Below are positions 52,201-55,738 of a stretch of 55,738 nt of DNA, piece after piece. This stretch comes from Streptacidiphilus anmyonensis. GTDB lineage: Bacteria > Actinomycetota > Actinomycetes > Streptomycetales > Streptomycetaceae. Position 1 is the stretch's first letter. Each line of letters starts with the position of its first letter. A program made the translations under genes and the position numbers. The notes beneath the pieces are model-generated. The model was not told where the DNA came from and did no database searches. It saw only the letters and a program-made list of their open reading frames with translations. Where the stretch lies: the NCBI RefSeq assembly GCF_000787855.1, contig NZ_BBPQ01000024.1:52002-107739 (forward strand), in the 5' to 3' direction.

Positions 52201-53741
52201 CCGGGACACCGGGCACGCCGAACGTGCCGCCCCTGCGGGCGGTGCACGCCGCCGTCGTCGAGTGCGCCGACCGGGCTCCGCACGCCCTCGCCCTGGTCCA
52301 GGGGCAGGAGCGGGTCGACTACCGCACCCTCACCGCGGCGGCGAGGATCCTGGCGGGCCGGCTCGCCGCGTGGGGCGTGCGGCCCGGGGACGTCGTGCCC
52401 CTGCTGGTGCCGCGCGGCGCCCAGCTGATCGCCCTCCAGCTCGGCGTGCTGATGAGCGGCGCCGCGTACGCCACCCTCGACCCGCGCTGGCCGGCCGGCC
52501 GGATCGCGTCGATCCTCGCCCAGCTCGACGACCCGGTCGTCGTCGGGCGGCCCGGCGACGAGCCCCTCGGCGTCACCCGGACCCTCGCCCCGGCGCCCCT
52601 GTCCGCGCTCGCGAAGGAGGCGGAGGCGAAGCAGGCGGCTCTCCTCGCGCCGGTGGCCACCGCCTTGGACGACCCGGCCATGGTGTTCTTCACCTCCGGC
52701 AGCACGGGCGTCCCCAAGGGTGTGCTGATACCCCACCGCGCCGTCACCCGGATGTTCGGCCCCGGCGGGCTGGACGGCTTCGGACCGGGCCACGTCACCC
52801 CACAGGTCGCGCCGGCGGCCTGGGACATGTACGCGTTCGAGCTGTGGGGGCAGCTGACCACCGGCGGCGCGTGCGTCGTGGTCGAGGAGAGCCACCTGAT
52901 GCCCAGTCGGCTGCGCGCCCTGGTCGCCGACGAGGCCGTCGACACGGTCTGGCTGACCACCTCCCTGTTCAACCTGGTCGTCGACGAGGACCTGGACGCG
53001 TTCGACGGACTGGGCGCGCTCTACGTCGGAGGGGAGAAGCAGTCGCCCCGGCACGTCGCCAGGTTCCTGGAGCGCTTCCCCGACCTGCCGATCTGGAACG
53101 GCTTCGGCCCCGCCGAGAACTGCATGCTGACGACCGTGCACCGGATGACGCCGGCCGACAGCGCCGCGCCCGCCGGCATCCCGGTCGGCCTGCCCGTACC
53201 CGGCACGACGGTGGTCCTGCTGCGCGAGGACGGCACGCCCGCTCCGCGCGGCGAACGCGGCGAGATCGTCGCCGTCGGCCCCGGCGTCGCACTCGGCTAC
53301 CTGAACAACGAGACGCAGACCCGCGAGCGGTTCCCCACCCTGGAGATCGCCGGCGACAAGCAGCGCGTGCTGCGCACCGGCGACGTCGGCATGGTCGACG
53401 ACGACGGGGTCCTGCACTACTACGGCCGCCGCGACCGCATGGTCAAGCTCAGCGGAAACCGGATCGAGCTCGGCGACGTCGAGGCCGCCGCCTCCGCCAT
53501 CCCGGAGATCCGCGCCTGCGCCGCCGTCGCACGGACCGACGCGGGCGGCACGGTCGAGCACATCGCCCTGGTCTACACCCTGGTCGACGGCGCCGAACTC
53601 GCCCCGCGCGAGGTCCGCAAGAGGCTCACCGCCAAGCTGCCCGCCTACGCCGTGCCCGGCAGGTTCGAGCAGTTGGACGAGCTGCCGCGGCGCGACAACG
53701 GCAAGGTCGACCTCCAAGCCCTGGAGAGGCGCCCCCGGTGA
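52197..53741 (+). CDS. Free-standing adenylation domain
   Basis: 514 residues from a GTG at 52197. A3 is FFTSGSTGVPKGVLIPH; A4 region AAWDMYAFELWGQLTTGG; A5 FGPAENCMLTTVH; A7 RTGDVGMVDDDG; A8 GRRDRMVKLSGNRIELGDVE; A10 RRDNGKVDL with the catalytic Lys. The A4 reading gives Asp in the position that grips the amino group, so an alpha-amino acid substrate is expected. It overlaps the carrier and condensation genes by four bases on each side. Confidence 0.93.
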   Translation: MTGTPGTPNVPPLRAVHAAVVECADRAPHALALVQGQERVDYRTLTAAARILAGRLAAWGVRPGDVVPLLVPRGAQLIALQLGVLMSGAAYATLDPRWPAGRIASILAQLDDPVVVGRPGDEPLGVTRTLAPAPLSALAKEAEAKQAALLAPVATALDDPAMVFFTSGSTGVPKGVLIPHRAVTRMFGPGGLDGFGPGHVTPQVAPAAWDMYAFELWGQLTTGGACVVVEESHLMPSRLRALVADEAVDTVWLTTSLFNLVVDEDLDAFDGLGALYVGGEKQSPRHVARFLERFPDLPIWNGFGPAENCMLTTVHRMTPADSAAPAGIPVGLPVPGTTVVLLREDGTPAPRGERGEIVAVGPGVALGYLNNETQTRERFPTLEIAGDKQRVLRTGDVGMVDDDGVLHYYGRRDRMVKLSGNRIELGDVEAAASAIPEIRACAAVARTDAGGTVEHIALVYTLVDGAELAPREVRKRLTAKLPAYAVPGRFEQLDELPRRDNGKVDLQALERRPR

Positions 53742-55042
53742 CGCGCACCTACCCGCAGACCTTCGAACAGGAGGCGCTGTGGATCGCCGACCAGTTCGTC
53801 GGCGAGCCCTCGCCGTTCCTGGAGACCTGGGCCCAGCACCTCACCGGAGCCCTCGACGTCCCGGCACTCGAACGCGCCGTCGCCGCGCTGGTCAAGCGCC
53901 ACGCCGTGCTCCGTACCCGGTTCACCCTCGACGAGACCGGGCCGGTGCAGGTGGTCGACCCGGTCGGCGCCCTGCCCCTGGAACGCCTGGCCTGGCCCGG
54001 CGGCGACCTGCACGACACGCTGCGGCGAGCCGGGCAGCGACCGCTCGACCTGACCGTGTCACCGACCCGGCTGACCCTGTACGACTACGCCCCGGACGAG
54101 TACGTGCTGCTCCTGCAGATCCACCACGTCGCCGTCGACGACGCCTCGCTGGTCCTGCTCGACCAGGAGCTGTCCGCCCTGTACGCCGAGGAGACCGGCG
54201 GCGAACCGGCCAAGCTCCCGACCCCGGGCACGACGCTGGGCGAGCACGCCCTGCGGGCGCGGGCCGCCGGAATCGCCCCGGCCGACCTCGCGTTCTGGGC
54301 CGGGTTCCTCGACGGCGCGCCCGTGCTCACCCAGCTGCCGCCCCGCCCGCGCCCCCTCGCCGCGCGCCGGGGCACCGAGTGCGGCTGCGTGCGCGCCACC
54401 GTCCCCGCCGGGCTCGGCGACGCCGTCCGCGCGGCGGCCCGCGCGCTGCGCACCACCCCGCACGTGCTGATGAGCACCTGCATGGCCGTCACCGTCGCGG
54501 CGGTCAACGGTGAGGACGTCGTCGTCGGCAGCCCCGTCTCCCGCCGCGGCGAGCCGGACCTCGACGGCGTCCTCGGCTGCCTGACCGACCTGCTGCCGGT
54601 GCGCTACCGGGTCCCCGCCGACGCCACCTTCGCCGAGGTGTGCGCCGCCGCGAAACGCACCTCGCTGGAGGTGCTCCGGCACCGCGACGTGCCCTACGCC
54701 CGGCTCGGCGGCGGCGTCACCCGCACCCGCGGGGTGCTGTCCGGCGGCCAGGCGAGCCGCGTCTGCCTGGTCCTGGACCAGTCCCCGAGCCGCCTGGAGC
54801 TCGCCGGACTTCGGTCCGAGCGGGTGCACGTCGGGGGAGCCGCGGCGAAGTTCGACTGGCTCCAGTACGCCGTCGCCGACGGCAGCGGCTGGGACGTCCG
54901 CGCCGACTACGCCACGGACCACTTCACCGAGCCCGAGGCGGAGCTGACGCTGCGCCAGTGGCTCACCGCCCTGTCGGCCGCCGCCGACGACACCGACGTG
55001 CCGGTGCGCGACCTGTTCGACCGACTGGCCGCCCTCGCATGA
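53738..55042 (+). CDS. Free-standing condensation domain
   Basis: 434 residues from a GTG at 53738. C-domain core motifs: FEQEALWIADQF (C1-like), RHAVLRTRF (C2), and LQIHHVAVDDASLVLLDQEL (C3), in which the last Gly of HHxxxDG is Asp. VVVGSPVSRRGEPDLDGVLG (C5-like) and LRHRDVPYARL follow. It should join the amino acid on the free carrier to a partner bound elsewhere, perhaps the PCP of the C-A-PCP protein. The altered core could also mean an unusual acceptor. Confidence 0.9.
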   Translation: MTRTYPQTFEQEALWIADQFVGEPSPFLETWAQHLTGALDVPALERAVAALVKRHAVLRTRFTLDETGPVQVVDPVGALPLERLAWPGGDLHDTLRRAGQRPLDLTVSPTRLTLYDYAPDEYVLLLQIHHVAVDDASLVLLDQELSALYAEETGGEPAKLPTPGTTLGEHALRARAAGIAPADLAFWAGFLDGAPVLTQLPPRPRPLAARRGTECGCVRATVPAGLGDAVRAAARALRTTPHVLMSTCMAVTVAAVNGEDVVVGSPVSRRGEPDLDGVLGCLTDLLPVRYRVPADATFAEVCAAAKRTSLEVLRHRDVPYARLGGGVTRTRGVLSGGQASRVCLVLDQSPSRLELAGLRSERVHVGGAAAKFDWLQYAVADGSGWDVRADYATDHFTEPEAELTLRQWLTALSAAADDTDVPVRDLFDRLAALA

Positions 55043-55115
55043 GACCCACCGCGAGGCGTGCCGCGGGCCTTTGCCCCCACCGTGACCGGACCTCCAGAAA
55101 GCGAGCGACACGCCG

Positions 55116-55691
55116 GTGAATACGGAGCTGCCGACCAGCCAGACGACCCGCGACTGCGAGTGCGGCGCGACGGTATGGCTGACGGGCCTGCCCAGCGCGG
55201 GAAAGACGACGATCGCCCACGCCGTGGCCGACCGCGTGCGCGGCCGAGGCCGCAAGGTGGAGGTGCTCGACGGGGACGAGTTCCGCCGGACCCTCTCCTC
55301 GGGGCTCGGCTTCAGCCGCGAGGACCGGTACACGAACGTGCAGCGCATCGGGCTCGTCGCGGAGGTGCTGGCGCGCAACGGCGTGCTGGTCCTGGTCCCG
55401 GCCATCGCGCCCTACGCCGACAGCCGGCACGCCGTGAGGGAGCGTCATGCGGCCACCCGCACGCCCTACCTGGAGGTCCACGTCGCCACACCCGCGAGCA
55501 CCTGCTCCGAGCGCGACGTGAAGGGCCTGTACGCCAAGCAGGCGGCGGGCGAACTGACCGGGCTGACCGGCGTCGACGACCCCTACGAGGCGCCGCAGAC
55601 GCCCGACCTGCGCATCCCCGCGCACGAGCAGTCGGTGGACGAGTCCGCGACGACGCTGCTGGGCCTGCTGGCGGAGAGGCGCCTGATATGA
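55116..55691 (+). CDS. cysC: Adenylylsulfate (APS) kinase
   Basis: 191 residues from a GTG at 55116. P-loop WLTGLPSAGKTTIAHAV, then VLDGDEFRRTLSSGLGFSRE and EDRYTNVQRIGLVAEVLARN, and DVKGLYAKQAAGELTGLTGV: all standard CysC blocks. It makes PAPS from APS and ATP. A private copy inside the cluster should feed the sulfotransferase at 49405. It overlaps the next gene by four bases. Confidence 0.95.
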   Translation: MNTELPTSQTTRDCECGATVWLTGLPSAGKTTIAHAVADRVRGRGRKVEVLDGDEFRRTLSSGLGFSREDRYTNVQRIGLVAEVLARNGVLVLVPAIAPYADSRHAVRERHAATRTPYLEVHVATPASTCSERDVKGLYAKQAAGELTGLTGVDDPYEAPQTPDLRIPAHEQSVDESATTLLGLLAERRLI

Positions 55692-55738
55692 GCCCCCGCC
55701 ACGTCGACACCGTCGCGCACGACCTCGCCGCCCTCGGC
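55688..55738 (+). CDS. Start of a further cluster gene, cut by the right edge
   Basis: An ATG at 55688 overlaps the cysC stop (ATGA) and opens a frame reading MSPRHVDTVAHDLAALG to the end of the window. Too short to identify. It shows that the operon continues. Confidence 0.6.
   Translation, partial: MSPRHVDTVAHDLAALG

Overview
The window is high-GC actinomycete DNA, most likely Streptomyces. Evidence is the near-uniform G/C at third codon positions, frequent GTG and TTG starts with GGAGG-type ribosome sites, rare TTA leucine codons confined to a few genes, and the gene families present. No rRNA, tRNA, CRISPR array, transposase or phage integrase was seen.

Layout. (1) 1-5.7 kb: one edge of a contractile injection system of the Afp/PVC-like type. 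The minus strand carries the sheath, three tandem inner-tube paralogues, two small structural or assembly proteins and a proline-rich protein cut by the left edge. A DUF4255 (Pvc16/Afp16-like) gene diverges from them. (2) 5.7-19.3 kb: assorted chromosomal genes. These include a collagen-like membrane protein, an AraC regulator, a lytic-transglycosylase-like protein, a LuxR regulator, an APC permease fused to a KdpD-like sensor tail with its stand-alone sensor paralogue divergent, a GNAT, a HIT protein, a HAD phosphatase, a cold-shock-domain protein and an aldo/keto reductase. (3) 19.3-23.05 kb: a three-gene unit of a 25-residue peptide, an M50 membrane zinc protease with a PqqD-like N-terminus, and a large TPR protein. 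This looks like an undescribed peptide maturation or signalling system. (4) 23.6-25.65 kb: a secreted G1 glutamic peptidase, a Nudix hydrolase and an unknown protein.

(5) 25.7-55.7 kb (running off the right edge): a biosynthetic gene cluster. Its left arm, on the minus strand, encodes a PaaK-like ligase, a LuxC reductase fused to a PaaK-like ligase, a LuxE-like ligase and a GNAT-containing protein. A 0.7-kb divergent control region with two strong inverted repeats follows. The right arm, on the plus strand, runs C-A-PCP NRPS, then thioesterase fused to two acyl-CoA-dehydrogenase-like domains, P450, GNAT, a beta-sandwich protein, a BtrH-like protein, DegT aminotransferase, two-subunit transketolase, LysW-type amino-group carrier protein, LysX, LysY, LysZ and LysK homologues, sulfotransferase, MFS exporter, VOC protein, free-standing PCP, A and C proteins, and APS kinase.

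How the genes work together. The carrier protein, LysX/Z/Y/K set, split transketolase and DegT aminotransferase together match the published route to 2,6-diamino-5,7-dihydroxyheptanoic acid (DADH). There glutamate is held by its amino group on the carrier, reduced to the semialdehyde, extended by two carbons, transaminated and released. DADH is the precursor of the 1-azabicyclo[3.1.0]hexane ring of azinomycin, ficellomycin and vazabitide. The sulfotransferase plus APS kinase fit the known use of sulfate as leaving group for aziridine closure. The cluster therefore probably makes an azabicycle (aziridine) peptide, assembled by a small dissociated NRPS. The TE-dehydrogenase fusion, the P450 and the LuxC/LuxE/PaaK arm suggest a product different from the known ones. 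TTA codons in the NRPS, a GNAT and the LysK-like gene suggest bldA-dependent expression.
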